Shown: positions 1-10,109, numbered from the stretch's first letter. The stretch is 64,000 nt of DNA from Escherichia marmotae (GCF_002900365.1 NZ_CP025979.1:4154001-4218000), one strand, 5' to 3'. The notes: a model not told the origin generated them from the letters alone. Program-made: numbers and translations.

Positions 1-1733
1 AACGTAACCGGATGACCCGCTCTGGCAAGGAAGTAACCGGCAGCCAGACCTGCTGGACCCGCGCCAATCACGGCAACCGGATGGCGTGAACCGGAACCGG
101 CAGGTTTGTGCCAGCGTTGCTTATACTCATCCCAGCCTTTTTCCAGGGCGACTTTTTTCAGTTCGCGGATATTCAGTGCGCTGTCGTAATCGAGGCGGGT
201 ACAGTTGTACTGGCACTGATGATCGCAAATGTGGCCGGTAATGGCGGGCAGCGCATTACGTTGGTAGATGAGTTCCAGCGCATCGGCATAGCGATGTTCG
301 CCCAACAGTCGAATGTATTCCGGAATATCTTGTTTGATGGCACAGGCAGTGACACATGGAGCAACGTAGCAATCGGTCAGCGGTAGATCTTCTGCCACTT
401 CAATACGCTCTTCTGGCTTCCAGTGTTTTTGAGTGTATTCCATGGTTAATGCATCTGCTGCCAGCTTGCTCAGTCGTTCAACGTCAACGTGGTTAAGCCC
501 CCAGGCGTCTGACCCTTCCAGTTCGCGCATACAGGCGCTTAAACGCAGATAGCCGCCAGGTTTCAGCAGGTCGGTTGCCATAGTGATCGGGCGAATACCG
601 GTATCGAAAATATCGCGGATCGTCAGTTGGCTCGCACCACCGGAGTAAGAAATTGGCAGTTTGCCGTCAAAGGCACGAGACAGAACGGCTGCAACATTGA
701 TAGAAAGTGGAAACAGCGCACGACCCGACATATACATCTCTTCACCAGGCAGTGCGCCTTTATTGTTGATAGTGCCGAGGGTGTTAGTCAGTTTGACGCC
801 AAAGCCGAGTGATTTCTCTTTTGCCAGCGCCATCAGGCGTTCCAGCATTTCCAGTGCCTGCGCCAGCTTGAGATCATGATCAAATGATTCTTCTTTTAAG
901 CCGATGTAATCGAAGCCGCAGCTATCGAGAATCTCGCGAACACGAGCGTAACCTAATAAAGTTGGGTTGAGTTTTACAAAGGTATTCAGCTCTTTTTCTT
1001 CCAGCATGTAGCGGCAAATGGCTTCGATTTCATGCGGAGGGCAACCGTGCATGGTGGAGAGAGTAACGCCTTGTACCATGCTGGTGGGGATGCGTGCCGG
1101 TAATGCCTGTAAATGTTCGCGTTTATCCTGCAAATCGTGACGAGCCAAAAACGCGTCATCCTGAAGCAGTTTATTAAGCGTATCGCGGTATTGAGCGAAT
1201 TTCGGATGGTCAGATGCGTCCATCATATTATCGATGAACTGCTGCATTGGCGGCTGCTTAATACCGTCGAGGTTGTAACCGACGCTCATATTAAAGATGA
1301 ACGACTTGCCTGATTCTGAAGGCTGGAACAGGGCTTCAAGCAGATGCAAGGCAAGCCAGGCTTTAAGGTATTCATCCCACGCTTTAAGCAGAGTGAATTC
1401 GGTAGACCATTCGGTGTTAAAACACTCGTCTTCGGCATCGATACAGGGTTTTTCCAGCTCCAGACGGTCAAGAATTTGTACAGTTTTTAGTTCGATGAAT
1501 CGTCCGCCGGTCAGCCAGGAGGTGACGATGTTTTGCGCGAGCTGTGTGTGCGGTCCGGCGGCTGGGCCGACGGGGGTAGCACAGGTTTCACCGAAGACGC
1601 TAACAGATTTACCTTTTACGGGTGAGTAAAACTGTTGTTCGGGAATACCAAAGATTGAGCGTTGTTGTTGGTACTCATCAAATATGCGCGTCAAAAGTTC
1701 CTCAAACGGAATGGGACGCATAATATCCCCCAT
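1..1733 (-). CDS. ygfK: YgfK, putative FeS/FAD oxidoreductase subunit (partial, C-terminus outside window)
   Basis: The first 577 codons or so of a protein I remember as about 1030 residues; the frame is open from the ATG at 1731-1733 to the window edge. A cysteine-rich segment near residues 490-540 (CDHQCQYNC visible) is followed by a Rossmann FAD motif, VIGAGPAGLAAGYFLARAG, running into the edge. This is the architecture of GltD/dihydropyrimidine-dehydrogenase-like electron-transfer subunits. It has been annotated as a selenate reductase subunit, but its neighbours (xdh, hyuA, ygeWXY) point to anaerobic purine or urate catabolism, and that role is inferred. A sigma-54-type promoter lies about 75 bp upstream. 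Confidence 0.93.
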   Translation of the reverse strand, partial: MGDIMRPIPFEELLTRIFDEYQQQRSIFGIPEQQFYSPVKGKSVSVFGETCATPVGPAAGPHTQLAQNIVTSWLTGGRFIELKTVQILDRLELEKPCIDAEDECFNTEWSTEFTLLKAWDEYLKAWLALHLLEALFQPSESGKSFIFNMSVGYNLDGIKQPPMQQFIDNMMDASDHPKFAQYRDTLNKLLQDDAFLARHDLQDKREHLQALPARIPTSMVQGVTLSTMHGCPPHEIEAICRYMLEEKELNTFVKLNPTLLGYARVREILDSCGFDYIGLKEESFDHDLKLAQALEMLERLMALAKEKSLGFGVKLTNTLGTINNKGALPGEEMYMSGRALFPLSINVAAVLSRAFDGKLPISYSGGASQLTIRDIFDTGIRPITMATDLLKPGGYLRLSACMRELEGSDAWGLNHVDVERLSKLAADALTMEYTQKHWKPEERIEVAEDLPLTDCYVAPCVTACAIKQDIPEYIRLLGEHRYADALELIYQRNALPAITGHICDHQCQYNCTRLDYDSALNIRELKKVALEKGWDEYKQRWHKPAGSGSRHPVAVIGAGPAGLAAGYFLARAGHPVT

Positions 1734-1805
1734 AACCCTCTCCTTAGCTTATACAGATATCATTGAGTGACCGGTATTGATAAATCCGGTGGTTTAAGGG
1801 GATAG

Positions 1806-1821
1806 AGCAACAATCGCACCA
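1806..1821 (-). promoter_or_regulatory. Sigma-54 (-24/-12) promoter candidate for ygfK
   Basis: On the minus strand the sequence is TGGTGCGATTGTTGCT. It has GG and GC separated by exactly 10 bases and matches consensus TGGCAC-N5-TTGCW at most positions. It lies 73-88 bp upstream of the ygfK start. The rest of the 1734-2061 gap holds a short palindrome near 1990-2007 and no gene I can support. The nearby sigma-54 activator gene ygeV makes the site credible. Confidence 0.7.
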
Positions 1822-2061
1822 CTCTTGCCCGGTTTGCCCGGAAATATAAAAAAATGTGAAGCGCCTCGAAACTTAATGGTTTTTTGTGAATGATCTCACA
1901 GGTGCCAAATGAGAATTAAAATCACTCCTGAACGTTATTATTCTTATGGCTTTTATCATCTTTTCTCATTTCTCAAAAACAGTGGTTCCTTATCATTATG
2001 ATAAAGGGGTGGAGGGTGGATTAAATATTTGAACGCAATCGTTTAGCTTGATTTTCTAAAA

Positions 2062-2634
2062 TTAAGTATGCCATTTTTGCGCATTAATAAAGTCATCCGG
2101 AGTATCAATGTCTAAAATTATTTCTTCATTTTCCATCTCGACGGAATAATGTTCACCCATGCGTAATGCCTGACGCATATTGATTACATTGGGGCGTTGT
2201 ATTGCCTGCATCAGGCTCGATTTTGAGATTAAAATGGGATGGCCAGGGATACCATTGTGTAGCGGGAGTATTGCGCCGCTGTTACGTAACTGCCAGATTT
2301 TTAGGAAAATATCTCTATTTAGAGTTGGCATGTCACCATGGGTAATAAAGCAATGCTCTGTTTGCACTTCGTGGGCCGCTGCCTTCACCGAGGTCAGTAA
2401 ACCCTGCTCATAATCTGGATTATAAATAAGAGTAATATTGGCAGTATGTGCGTAGCGATGATGCAGTTCATTGGCGCGAAAACCTGTGACTAAAATAATT
2501 CGGCTACAAAACTGCAACGCATTTTTGATACTTGCATCAAGAATTGTTCCTTGCTGCCAGGGTAACATCATTTTCCATTGTCCCATTCTTGATGATAATC
2601 CGGCAGCGGTAATTATACAGTCGATAGCTGGCAT
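2062..2634 (-). CDS. mocA: MocA, molybdenum cofactor cytidylyltransferase
   Basis: A 190-residue MobA-like nucleotidyltransferase, the usual family length. The N-terminus shows the signature AAGLSSRMGQWK (residues 10-21), which binds the nucleotide and the metal. THGDMP (about 98-103) and a C-terminal DIDTPDD motif are also family hallmarks. The known activity is transfer of CMP from CTP to molybdopterin, making the MCD cofactor used by xanthine-dehydrogenase-family enzymes. Its position between ygfK and the yqeB/yqeC maturation genes, in the same cluster as xdhABC, fits that job. It is divergent from yqeC. Confidence 0.93.
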   Translation of the reverse strand: MPAIDCIITAAGLSSRMGQWKMMLPWQQGTILDASIKNALQFCSRIILVTGFRANELHHRYAHTANITLIYNPDYEQGLLTSVKAAAHEVQTEHCFITHGDMPTLNRDIFLKIWQLRNSGAILPLHNGIPGHPILISKSSLMQAIQRPNVINMRQALRMGEHYSVEMENEEIILDIDTPDDFINAQKWHT

Positions 2635-2739
2635 AGTCGTTCCATTATTTATATTGGGTAATAACGTCTGGGGATTACGTTACTTCCTGGTTAATGAATT
2701 TGTGGGGTTAATTTATCCCTGAGAGGACTATAAAGATTT

Positions 2740-3510
2740 GTGAAAAGTATAATTGACCCATCAGCGTTATTCATTGACTTAGACGTGCAGAAACGTCCTG
2801 CTGTGATTTCAGTTGTTGGCGCAGGGGGGAAAACCAGTCTGCTTTTTTGGCTGGCAGAGGTACTCCGGGCTAGTGGCAGACGTGTGTTAATTACTACGAC
2901 TACGCATATGTTTATGCCAGTTTCTCATTGGCCTGTAGTTTTTTGCCGTGATCCTGCAACACTTCCTCATGCGTCTCTCACATCTCCCATTTTATTTTGT
3001 TTTCATCGTTGGAAAGCGATACAGGGGAAAGCACAGGGATTTTCGCCAGATGCCATTGATGCACTGGCGCAACGGTCGGAATGTGACGTAATTCTCATTG
3101 AGGCTGATGGCTCGCGTGGAATGCCGTTAAAAGCGCCGGATGAGCACGAACCTTGCATACCACGAAGCAGTTGTTGCGTGATTGCTGTGATGGGGGGGCA
3201 TGTTTTAGGCGCAAAAGTTGGCGCGGAAAATGTCCATCGCTGGCCGCAGTTTGCCGACATTACTGGCCTGACGCCGGGGGCGACCTTGCAACTTAGCGAT
3301 CTTGTTGCCCTGGTTCGCCATCCGCAAGGTGCGTTTAAAAACGTGCCATCAGGGTGTCGGCGGGTCTGGTTTATTAACCGTTTTTCTCAATGTGAGAATG
3401 CGATTGCGCAAAGCGAACTACTCAAACCACTGCAACACCACGACGTAGAGGCAATCTGGCTGGGCGATATACAAGAGTATCCTGCAATCGCGCGCAGATT
3501 TGTGAATTAG
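2740..3510 (+). CDS. yqeC: YqeC, molybdenum hydroxylase accessory protein
   Basis: A 256-residue protein starting at GTG, with GAGAGGA just upstream. Residues 27-33 form a P-loop-like GAGGKTS motif, followed by an acidic segment ILIEADGSRGMPLKAP, which suggests a nucleotide-binding protein. The family is associated with selenium-dependent molybdenum hydroxylases, but its biochemical activity is not established. It is followed 47 bp later by yqeB on the same strand, so the two probably share a transcript. I see no defect in this frame. Confidence 0.88.
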   Translation: MKSIIDPSALFIDLDVQKRPAVISVVGAGGKTSLLFWLAEVLRASGRRVLITTTTHMFMPVSHWPVVFCRDPATLPHASLTSPILFCFHRWKAIQGKAQGFSPDAIDALAQRSECDVILIEADGSRGMPLKAPDEHEPCIPRSSCCVIAVMGGHVLGAKVGAENVHRWPQFADITGLTPGATLQLSDLVALVRHPQGAFKNVPSGCRRVWFINRFSQCENAIAQSELLKPLQHHDVEAIWLGDIQEYPAIARRFVN

Positions 3511-3557
3511 CGACCTGGGTATTCCGGGTTACTGAAAGGATATCGATTGAGGTTGGT

Positions 3558-5128
3558 ATGAATATTTTCACAGAGGCTGCAAAACTCGAAGATCAAAATT
3601 GTCCGTTTGCTATGGCGCAAATTGTGGATAGCCGAGGCTCTACTCCCCGCCATTCTGCACAAATGTTAGTGCGTGCCGATGGTTCCATCGTTGGTACGAT
3701 TGGTGGAGGAATGGTTGAGCGTAAGGTGATTGAAGAGTCGCTACAGGCATTGCAGGAACGTAAGCCGCGATTATTTCATGGACGAATGGCCCGTAACGGC
3801 GCGGATGCCGTCGGGTCAGACTGTGGAGGCGCAATGTCAGTGTTTATCAGCGTGCATGGTATGCGGCCACGTCTGGTGTTGATCGGCGCGGGGCATGTTA
3901 ACCGGGCGATTGCCCAGAGTGCTGCGCTATTAGGGTTTGATATTGCTGTTGCCGATATTTATCGCGAGAGCCTCAATCCTGAACTTTTCCCGCCAGCAAC
4001 CACGCTTCTACATGCCGATTCGTTTGGTGCAGCGGTAGAGGCGCTGGAAATTCGACCTGATAATTTTGTTCTCATTGCCACGAATAATCAGGATCGTGAA
4101 GCTCTCGATAAACTCATTGAACAGCCCATTGCATGGTTGGGGTTACTGGCAAGTCGCCGCAAGGTTCAGCTTTTCCTGCGTCAATTGCGTGAGAAAGGCG
4201 TGGCTGAAGAACATATTGCCCGTTTACATGCACCAGTTGGTTATAACATTGGTGCGGAAACGCCGCAGGAGATCGCCATCAGCGTGTTGGCAGAAATATT
4301 ACAGGTGAAAAATAACGCGCCGGGCGGGTTGATGATGAAACCTTCGCATCCTTCCGGGCATCAACTGGTGGTGATTCGTGGCGCGGGAGACATTGCCAGT
4401 GGAGTGGCGTTACGTCTGTATCATGCGGGTTTTAAAGTGATCATGCTGGAAGTTGAAAAGCCGACGGTGATTCGTTGTACCGTAGCGTTTGCCCAGGCCG
4501 TGTTCGACGGTGAAATGACAGTTGAAGGTGTTACTGCTCATTTGGCTTCGACCCCTGCGGAGGCGATGAAACTGACTGAGCGAGGATATATCCCGGTAAT
4601 GGTGGACCCTTCCTGTTCGCGGCTTGATGAACTGAAACCGCTGTGCGTGGTAGATGCCATTCTGGCGAAACAGAATTTGGGTACGCGTGTGGACATGGCA
4701 CCGGTAACAATTGCGCTCGGGCCTGGTTTTACCGCAGGAAAAGATTGCCATGCGGTTATTGAAACAAACCGTGGGCACTGGCTGGGACAGGTGATCTACT
4801 CCGGTTGTGCGCAGGAGAATACCGGTGTTCCAGGTAATATTATGGGGCATACCACCCGGCGGGTTATTCGCGCTCCGGCGGCGGGTATCATGCGCTCGAA
4901 TGTGAAATTAAAGCGCCGTTGGCCGGTATGGTGAGAGGCTTGCTGAACGATGGGCTGGCTGTCGTCGGCGGTTTTAAAATCGGTGATATCGACCCTCGTG
5001 GCGAAACGGCTGATTTCACCAGCGTTTCTGATAAAGCCCGGGCGATTGGTGGTGGTGTACTTGAGGCGTTAATGATGTTGATGCACCAGGGCGTTAAAGC
5101 GACGAAAGAAGTACTGGAAGTGGCTTAA
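3558..5128 (+). pseudogene. yqeB: yqeB, XdhC/CoxI-family maturation protein, frameshifted by an internal deletion
   Basis: The frame runs from ATG 3558 through an XdhC/CoxI-like N-terminal domain (GGGMVERKV; the SDCGGAMSVF metal-site-like motif) and a Rossmann region (LIGAGHVNRAIA). It then shifts near 4906-4915 and terminates at 4932-4934 after an aberrant tail KRRWPVW. The original frame resumes as APLAGMVRGLLND and continues to 5128. The span is 1571 nt, whereas an intact gene of 541 codons plus stop, as I remember K-12, would be 1626. The 55-nt difference equals loss of 16 codons plus 7 nt between two TGAAATTA repeats. A C-terminally truncated, partly active protein of 458 residues remains possible. 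Confidence 0.88.
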
Positions 5129-5136
5129 ATGAAAAC

Positions 5137-5161
5137 GGCCGGATGGCATCGCCCCCCGGCC
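5137..5161. terminator. Hairpin between convergent yqeB and yqeA
   Basis: A GGCCGG...CCGGCC stem with a 13-nt loop lies between the ends of yqeB (5128) and yqeA (5168). Short A and T runs flank it, so it may serve both directions. No long U tract follows, so termination strength is uncertain. Confidence 0.5.
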
Positions 5162-5167
5162 TTTAAC

Positions 5168-6100
5168 TTACTGGCAAATCACCGTTCCGGTTTTACCTTC
5201 AATCCCTTCTTTTGCTTTGCTTAACACGGTAATCAGCGCTTCGCGGCCTGCGCGAGAGCGGGCAAATGACGCGGCGGCTTCCACTTTCGGCAGCATCGAA
5301 CCTTTAGCAAAATGCCCCTCATCAATAAAGCGTTCTGCATCGGCCAATGACAGGCGGTCGAGCCACTGTTCATTCTCTTTACCAAAATTAATTGCTACTT
5401 TCTCTACCGCAGTAAGAATGATCAGCATATCGGCATCGATCATTTCTGCTAAACGGGCGCTGGCCCAGTCTTTATCGATAACCGCGCTGGCACCGCGCAG
5501 ATGGTTACCTTCACGAATCACCGGAATACCGCCACCGCCAACGGTGATTACGACCTGGCCGGAATCTACCAGAGCTTTTACCGTCTCTTTTTCAATAATA
5601 TCAACTGGTTTTGGCGAAGCGACGACACGACGATAGCCACGACCCGCATCTTCTTTCAGGGTGTAACCCTGTTTTGTCAGTTGTTCTGCTTCCTGCTCGG
5701 TAAAGAATGAGCCGATCGGTTTGGTCGGATTGAGGAATGCCGGATCGTTAGCGTCGACTTCAACTTGGGTAACCAGCGTTGCAACGGGTTTATTAATGCC
5801 ACGAGAAAGCAGTTCTTCCCGTAAGGCGTTTTGCAGATCGTAACCAATATATCCCTGGCTTAAGGCGACACAGACAGACATCGGCAGCATAGGCGAATGC
5901 GCTTCCGTTTTTGCGGCGGCTTCGAATGCCTGGTTAATCATGCCCACCTGTGGTCCATTACCATGAGTGACGATAACTTCATGCCCCTGGGCAATTAAAT
6001 CAACAATTGCCTGAGACGTAATTTTTACCGCTTTCATTTGTCCGGCCAGATCATCGCCCAGCGCATTCCCGCCCAGGGCGAGAACAATTTTCTTACTCAT
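5168..6100 (-). CDS. yqeA: YqeA, carbamate kinase family protein
   Basis: A 310-residue amino-acid-kinase-fold protein of full family length. LALGGNALGDD at the N-terminus and THGNGPQVGMI (about 45-55) are the carbamate kinase nucleotide and substrate motifs; VGGGGIPVI and DKDWASA occur mid-protein. Carbamate kinases convert carbamoyl phosphate and ADP to ATP, ammonia and CO2. It is the last gene of the apparent ygeW-ygeX-ygeY-hyuA-yqeA transcript. A carbamoyltransferase homologue (YgeW) upstream and a kinase here fit ATP generation from a carbamoylated intermediate, which is inference. Confidence 0.92.
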   Translation of the reverse strand: MSKKIVLALGGNALGDDLAGQMKAVKITSQAIVDLIAQGHEVIVTHGNGPQVGMINQAFEAAAKTEAHSPMLPMSVCVALSQGYIGYDLQNALREELLSRGINKPVATLVTQVEVDANDPAFLNPTKPIGSFFTEQEAEQLTKQGYTLKEDAGRGYRRVVASPKPVDIIEKETVKALVDSGQVVITVGGGGIPVIREGNHLRGASAVIDKDWASARLAEMIDADMLIILTAVEKVAINFGKENEQWLDRLSLADAERFIDEGHFAKGSMLPKVEAAASFARSRAGREALITVLSKAKEGIEGKTGTVICQ

Positions 6101-6147
6101 TTTTCCTCACTCATCATTCTTGATTGTGTATAGATCCCTGGCAGTGG

Positions 6148-7533
6148 TTAGAACACGGGAGGGACAAACGGTTTGCGTCGCAGGAAACGTCCCCGTCCGG
6201 CTTTGCCTGTAAAGGTGCCGTCACAGAAAATCGTTTCACCACGGGATAGGGTTCTGACAATTGCACCCTGGCAGGTAAAGCCCTCCCAGGGCGAGTAGTC
6301 AGCATTGTCGTGGAGATGGCAATGCTGAATTTGCTGGCTCTGATGTGGATCTATAATCACTACGTCACCATCTGAACCGGGCGCTAATGTTCCTTTTTGT
6401 GGCCACAGGCCAAACAGTCTGGCGGGCATTGCACTGGTTAATTCAACAAAACGCTCCGGTGTGATACGTCCGGTCATTACGCCGCTGGAGAACAGCAACT
6501 GCATACGATTCTCCACACCGGGAAGGCCATTTGGGCAACGGCTGAAATCACCTTTGGAAATCTGCTGGCGCTGGGCCATTGAGAAGGTGCAGTGATCGGT
6601 CGCCACCACGTCAATCGCACCATCGCTGATGCCGCACCACAGCTTGTCCTGCTCGCGAACGTTGCGTAGCGGTGGGCTAAGAATAAATTTCATGCCGTCT
6701 TCTGCGTCATAACTACGTTCGTCGAGCAGAAGATATTGCGGACAAGTTTCAACCCAGACAGGCTGGCGGTTCGCGCGGGCAAGGCGCAGATAATCCAGGC
6801 CTAAGCCGTTAGACAGGTGGACGATATAGAGCGGTACGTTACCGGCAAGTTTTGCCAGGTTGATCATTCGGGCGATGGCTTCCGCTTCGCACTCCAGCGG
6901 TCGACTCAATGCGTGATAGCGCGGCGCGGTTAGCCCGGCAGCGATAAACTCCGCCCGCTTACTGGCGATAGCAGCATCATTTTCCGGGTGTACGGTGGTT
7001 AGCGCGCCGGACTCATGCAAACGGCGTAACGCCTGTAACACTTCGTCATCGTTGAGTTTGTATTGATAGGTTAAATAGAGTTTAAAACTAGTCAGCCCTT
7101 CTTCGACCATCATCGGAATTTCATCGAGGATAGCGTGATTGATATGCTGGATAACACCGTGAAAGCTGTAGTCGATGACCGCTTTATGGGCGGCATAACC
7201 ACGATAAACTTCCAGTTGATGGCGTAACCGGCAGCCGTTTGGGCCAAATCCCATATGGTCAATAATGGTTGTTGTACCGCCACACGCAGCCGCGCGGGTG
7301 CCGGTAAAAAAATCATCACAACTGCGCGCAATGCCGACATCAATATTAAAATGCGTATGGACATCCACGCCGCCTGGGAAAACGTAACAGCCAGTGGCAT
7401 CAATTTCTTCATAAGGGAGCTGCGGCGAAATATCGTTACCTAACTGGCGAACAATCCCGCTTTCAATCAGCAAATCCTGCTTTGCTTGCCCATCAGCGTT
7501 AACAACAGTGCCGTTTTTGATCAATACACGCAT
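6148..7533 (-). CDS. hyuA: HyuA (YgeZ), D-phenylhydantoinase / dihydropyrimidinase-like amidohydrolase
   Basis: A 461-residue cyclic amidohydrolase. The binuclear metal site is visible: VDVHTHFN (about 56-63), the carboxylated-lysine region SFKLYLTY (about 149-156), TVHPEND, YIVHLSN and VATDHCTF. The family hydrolyses hydantoin or dihydropyrimidine rings, and the E. coli enzyme is known to act on phenylhydantoin. Inside this cluster a ring-opening step in purine or urate breakdown is the more likely physiological role, as inference. A short GC-rich hairpin separates it from ygeY upstream. Confidence 0.93.
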   Translation of the reverse strand: MRVLIKNGTVVNADGQAKQDLLIESGIVRQLGNDISPQLPYEEIDATGCYVFPGGVDVHTHFNIDVGIARSCDDFFTGTRAAACGGTTTIIDHMGFGPNGCRLRHQLEVYRGYAAHKAVIDYSFHGVIQHINHAILDEIPMMVEEGLTSFKLYLTYQYKLNDDEVLQALRRLHESGALTTVHPENDAAIASKRAEFIAAGLTAPRYHALSRPLECEAEAIARMINLAKLAGNVPLYIVHLSNGLGLDYLRLARANRQPVWVETCPQYLLLDERSYDAEDGMKFILSPPLRNVREQDKLWCGISDGAIDVVATDHCTFSMAQRQQISKGDFSRCPNGLPGVENRMQLLFSSGVMTGRITPERFVELTSAMPARLFGLWPQKGTLAPGSDGDVVIIDPHQSQQIQHCHLHDNADYSPWEGFTCQGAIVRTLSRGETIFCDGTFTGKAGRGRFLRRKPFVPPVF

Positions 7534-7549
7534 AGCAAACTCCAGAAAC

Positions 7550-7567
7550 CCTCCGGCGAACCGGAGG
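7550..7567 (-). other. Intercistronic hairpin ygeY-hyuA
   Basis: CCTCCGG-CGAA-CCGGAGG is a perfect 7-bp stem with a tetraloop in the 52-bp gap. There is no U tract, so mRNA processing or stabilisation is likelier than termination. Similar stems occur in the next two gaps. Confidence 0.55.
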
Positions 7568-7585
7568 TGAATAAGTGATGAATAA

Positions 7586-8797
7586 TTATTCGGTTGCCAG
7601 CCAGCTTAATGGGATTGCCGCATACATAGCGGCACAGGTTACCAGGTGAGATTTCCAGGTTTTTTCGTTTGGCGCGTGCGCTTCAGGTTCTTTACCGGGG
7701 CCAAAGCCGATAACCGGAATACCGTGACGGCCCATGATGGAGACGCCGTTAGTTGAGAATGTCCACTTATCAACGACCGGTGCTTTGCCGAACAGCCCTT
7801 CGTAGGCATTCACCAGCGCTTTAACGGTGAAGTGATCTTCTTCTACTTTCCAGGTCGGGAAGTAGCATTCGGTTGGGTAAACCAGACCAGTCCAGGACGG
7901 ACGGTCGTAGTTGTACATAGAAACGACTGCGTTGGCTTTCTGTACCGCAGGCAGCGCGCGGATTTCATCCAGTGCACCTTCCCATGTTTCGCCCCAGGTC
8001 AGACGACGGTCAATAGAAACTGCGCAACTGTCTGCGACAGCGCAACGACTTGGGGAGGTAAAGAAGATTTCGGAAACGGTCAGCGTACCTTTACCGAGAA
8101 ATTCGTTATAGCCCAGACGTTGGGACAGTTCTTGTAATTCGCCAAGAATTGGGCCCATTTTGAAAATGGCGTTATCTCCGCGTTCTGGTGCAGAACCGTG
8201 GCAGCTAACACCCTGAACATCAACACGGATTTCCATACGACCGCGTTGACCACGGTAGACCTGGCAGTCGGTCGGTTCAGTACTGACCACAAATTCCGGA
8301 CGAATACCGGATTGTTCAATAATGTACTGCCAGCACAGACCGTCGCAGTCTTCTTCCTGCACTGTCCCCGTTACCAGCAGGGTGTATTCATCTTCCAGCC
8401 CCAGATCTTTGATGATTTTACCGGCATAAACCATAGACGCCATGCCGCCTTCCTGGTCAGAAGTACCGCGACCGCCGATCAGTTCATCAGTTTCCATACC
8501 TTCGTACGGGTCGAATTCCCAGTTTTTGATGTTGCCAATACCGACGGTGTCGATGTGAGCATCCATTGCAACCAGACGCGGGCCGTGGCCGATATAACCG
8601 AGAACGTTGCCCATAGGGTCGATTTCAACTTTATCGAAACCTACTTTTTCCATCTCTTCTTTAATACGATGCACTACGCGTTTTTCATCGCAACTTTCGC
8701 TGGGAATCGCAACCATATCGCGCAGGAAGCGGGTCATGTCTGCCTGGTAATCTTTTGCTTTTTCAAGAATCAGTTTGAATGGAATATTCTTAGCCAT
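7586..8797 (-). CDS. ygeY: YgeY, M20-family metallohydrolase
   Basis: A 403-residue M20/M28-type hydrolase of usual length. Zinc ligands and catalytic residues are visible in order: [10 protein letters not shown] (His, Asp), [17 protein letters not shown] (Asp), TVQEEDCDG (Glu pair), VSTEPTDCQ and, near the C-terminus, [10 protein letters not shown] (His). Relatives include ArgE/DapE deacylases and carbamoyl-amino-acid hydrolases. The exact substrate cannot be read from sequence. Its position between a hydantoinase and a diaminopropionate lyase suggests hydrolysis of a carbamoylated or acylated intermediate of the same pathway. Confidence 0.92.
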   Translation of the reverse strand: MAKNIPFKLILEKAKDYQADMTRFLRDMVAIPSESCDEKRVVHRIKEEMEKVGFDKVEIDPMGNVLGYIGHGPRLVAMDAHIDTVGIGNIKNWEFDPYEGMETDELIGGRGTSDQEGGMASMVYAGKIIKDLGLEDEYTLLVTGTVQEEDCDGLCWQYIIEQSGIRPEFVVSTEPTDCQVYRGQRGRMEIRVDVQGVSCHGSAPERGDNAIFKMGPILGELQELSQRLGYNEFLGKGTLTVSEIFFTSPSRCAVADSCAVSIDRRLTWGETWEGALDEIRALPAVQKANAVVSMYNYDRPSWTGLVYPTECYFPTWKVEEDHFTVKALVNAYEGLFGKAPVVDKWTFSTNGVSIMGRHGIPVIGFGPGKEPEAHAPNEKTWKSHLVTCAAMYAAIPLSWLATE

Positions 8798-8818
8798 TAT
8801 TTTTCTCCAGATTTTTGA

Positions 8819-8837
8819 CTCCCCGTTTGGCGGGGAG
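8819..8837 (-). other. Intercistronic hairpin ygeX-ygeY
   Basis: CTCCCCG-TTTGG-CGGGGAG forms a perfect 7-bp stem in the 58-bp gap, about 20 bp before the ygeY start on the minus strand. It has no U tract, so it is unlikely to be a strong terminator. Confidence 0.55.
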
Positions 8838-8855
8838 CTATTTCCAATAGGGTGA

Positions 8856-10052
8856 TTATGGTGCTACAGAGTGTTTGCCTTCCCAGACAACTTCGCGGTA
8901 GTGCTTCACGTCAGTGTCGCCTTCAGTGCTGATAACCAGCACCACGGCATCTTTGTTCAGCGCCAGTTTTTCCATCAGACTTTGACGTTGCGGGTGATAA
9001 TGAACAGCCGCAAGAACGCCTAAACCGACAGCGCCAGATTCACCGGAGATGATGCGCGGATCGTTGCCGTAGGGATTACCCAGCACGCGCATACCTAATG
9101 CGGCAACGCTGTCCTGGCAGGAGATGAATTGGGTGGCACAGTTACGTAAGATTTCCCAACCCAGCGGATTCGGTTCGCCGCAGGCCAGGCCCGCCATGAT
9201 GGTGGCCATATCGCCGCCAACGTTAACGATGTCGCCTTTGACGCCAGAGCGATAAATACAGTCAGCTTTGTCAGGTTCAACAATGATGCTGTGCAGATTT
9301 TGAGGACTATAGACATCCACCAGATATCCCAGCACGCCGCCGGCCATTGCGCCGACGCCAGCCTGCAGCAGGACGTGAGTTGGCGTAACGCCCATTTCAC
9401 GCATTGGCTCAACAGCCTCATCCGCTAATGTGGCGTAGCCCTGCATGATCCAGGTTGGGATTTTGGTATAGCCTTCCCAGGCGGTATCTTGTACGACTTC
9501 CCAGCCGTGTTGCTGAGCGTGTTGCATGGTCAGGCGGACGGTATCGTCATAATTCATGTCGGTGACGATGCACTCGGCGCCGAGGTTCAGAATGGCGTCT
9601 ACACGCTCCTGAGCAGAACCTTTCGGCATGTAAATCACCGCGTTTTGACCGAGTTGTTGAGCAGCCCAGGCAACACCGCGCCCGTGGTTGCCGTCGGTGG
9701 TGGTGGCGAAGGTCATCTTTTCGCCAATGGCATTTTTCAGATGCTCAAATGACAGTGTTTCGATATCCAGATGATATTTTTCGCACAGTAACTGAGCGAT
9801 AGCGTACGCACCGCCGAGCATTTTGAAGGCGTTCAGACCGAAGCGTTTTGATTCGTCCTTAACGAGAATTTTCTTTACACCAAAAAGAGTTGCGAGATCG
9901 TCCAGCGCACAAAGCGGTGTTGGGCGATAGCCAGCAATTTTCTGGTGAAACTGGCGCGCCAGTTTTGCCTGGTTTTGCGAAAAGAGCGGTGATGTTTCGC
10001 CGTTGAAAAATTTGTTATCGACGATATCAACCTTCAATGAGAAAACGGACAT
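8856..10052 (-). CDS. ygeX: YgeX (DpaL), 2,3-diaminopropionate ammonia-lyase
   Basis: A 398-residue fold-type II PLP enzyme. The Schiff-base lysine is Lys77, in the motif [14 protein letters not shown]. Other visible motifs are [14 protein letters not shown], a substrate/PLP loop, and the C-terminal STEGDTD. The E. coli enzyme is known to convert D- or L-2,3-diaminopropionate to pyruvate and ammonia. In the cluster it would supply pyruvate from a pathway intermediate, which is inference. It follows ygeW by 57 bp, with a hairpin in the gap. Confidence 0.95.
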   Translation of the reverse strand: MSVFSLKVDIVDNKFFNGETSPLFSQNQAKLARQFHQKIAGYRPTPLCALDDLATLFGVKKILVKDESKRFGLNAFKMLGGAYAIAQLLCEKYHLDIETLSFEHLKNAIGEKMTFATTTDGNHGRGVAWAAQQLGQNAVIYMPKGSAQERVDAILNLGAECIVTDMNYDDTVRLTMQHAQQHGWEVVQDTAWEGYTKIPTWIMQGYATLADEAVEPMREMGVTPTHVLLQAGVGAMAGGVLGYLVDVYSPQNLHSIIVEPDKADCIYRSGVKGDIVNVGGDMATIMAGLACGEPNPLGWEILRNCATQFISCQDSVAALGMRVLGNPYGNDPRIISGESGAVGLGVLAAVHYHPQRQSLMEKLALNKDAVVLVISTEGDTDVKHYREVVWEGKHSVAP

Positions 10053-10081
10053 ATCCTATCCTTTTGGCCTCTGGAAATAGA

Positions 10082-10103
10082 GAGCCGACCTGCCGATCGG
10101 CTC
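10082..10103 (-). other. Intercistronic hairpin ygeW-ygeX
   Basis: GAGCCGA-N8-TCGGCTC, a perfect 7-bp stem in the 57-bp gap. It is the third GC-rich stem in successive gaps of this operon and has no U tract. Confidence 0.55.
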
Positions 10104-10109
10104 GAGGGG

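Noticed and set aside
1816..1831. Second GG-N10-GC match overlapping the ygfK sigma-54 site
   Set aside because: It lacks TTGC in the -12 box; the neighbouring site fits much better.
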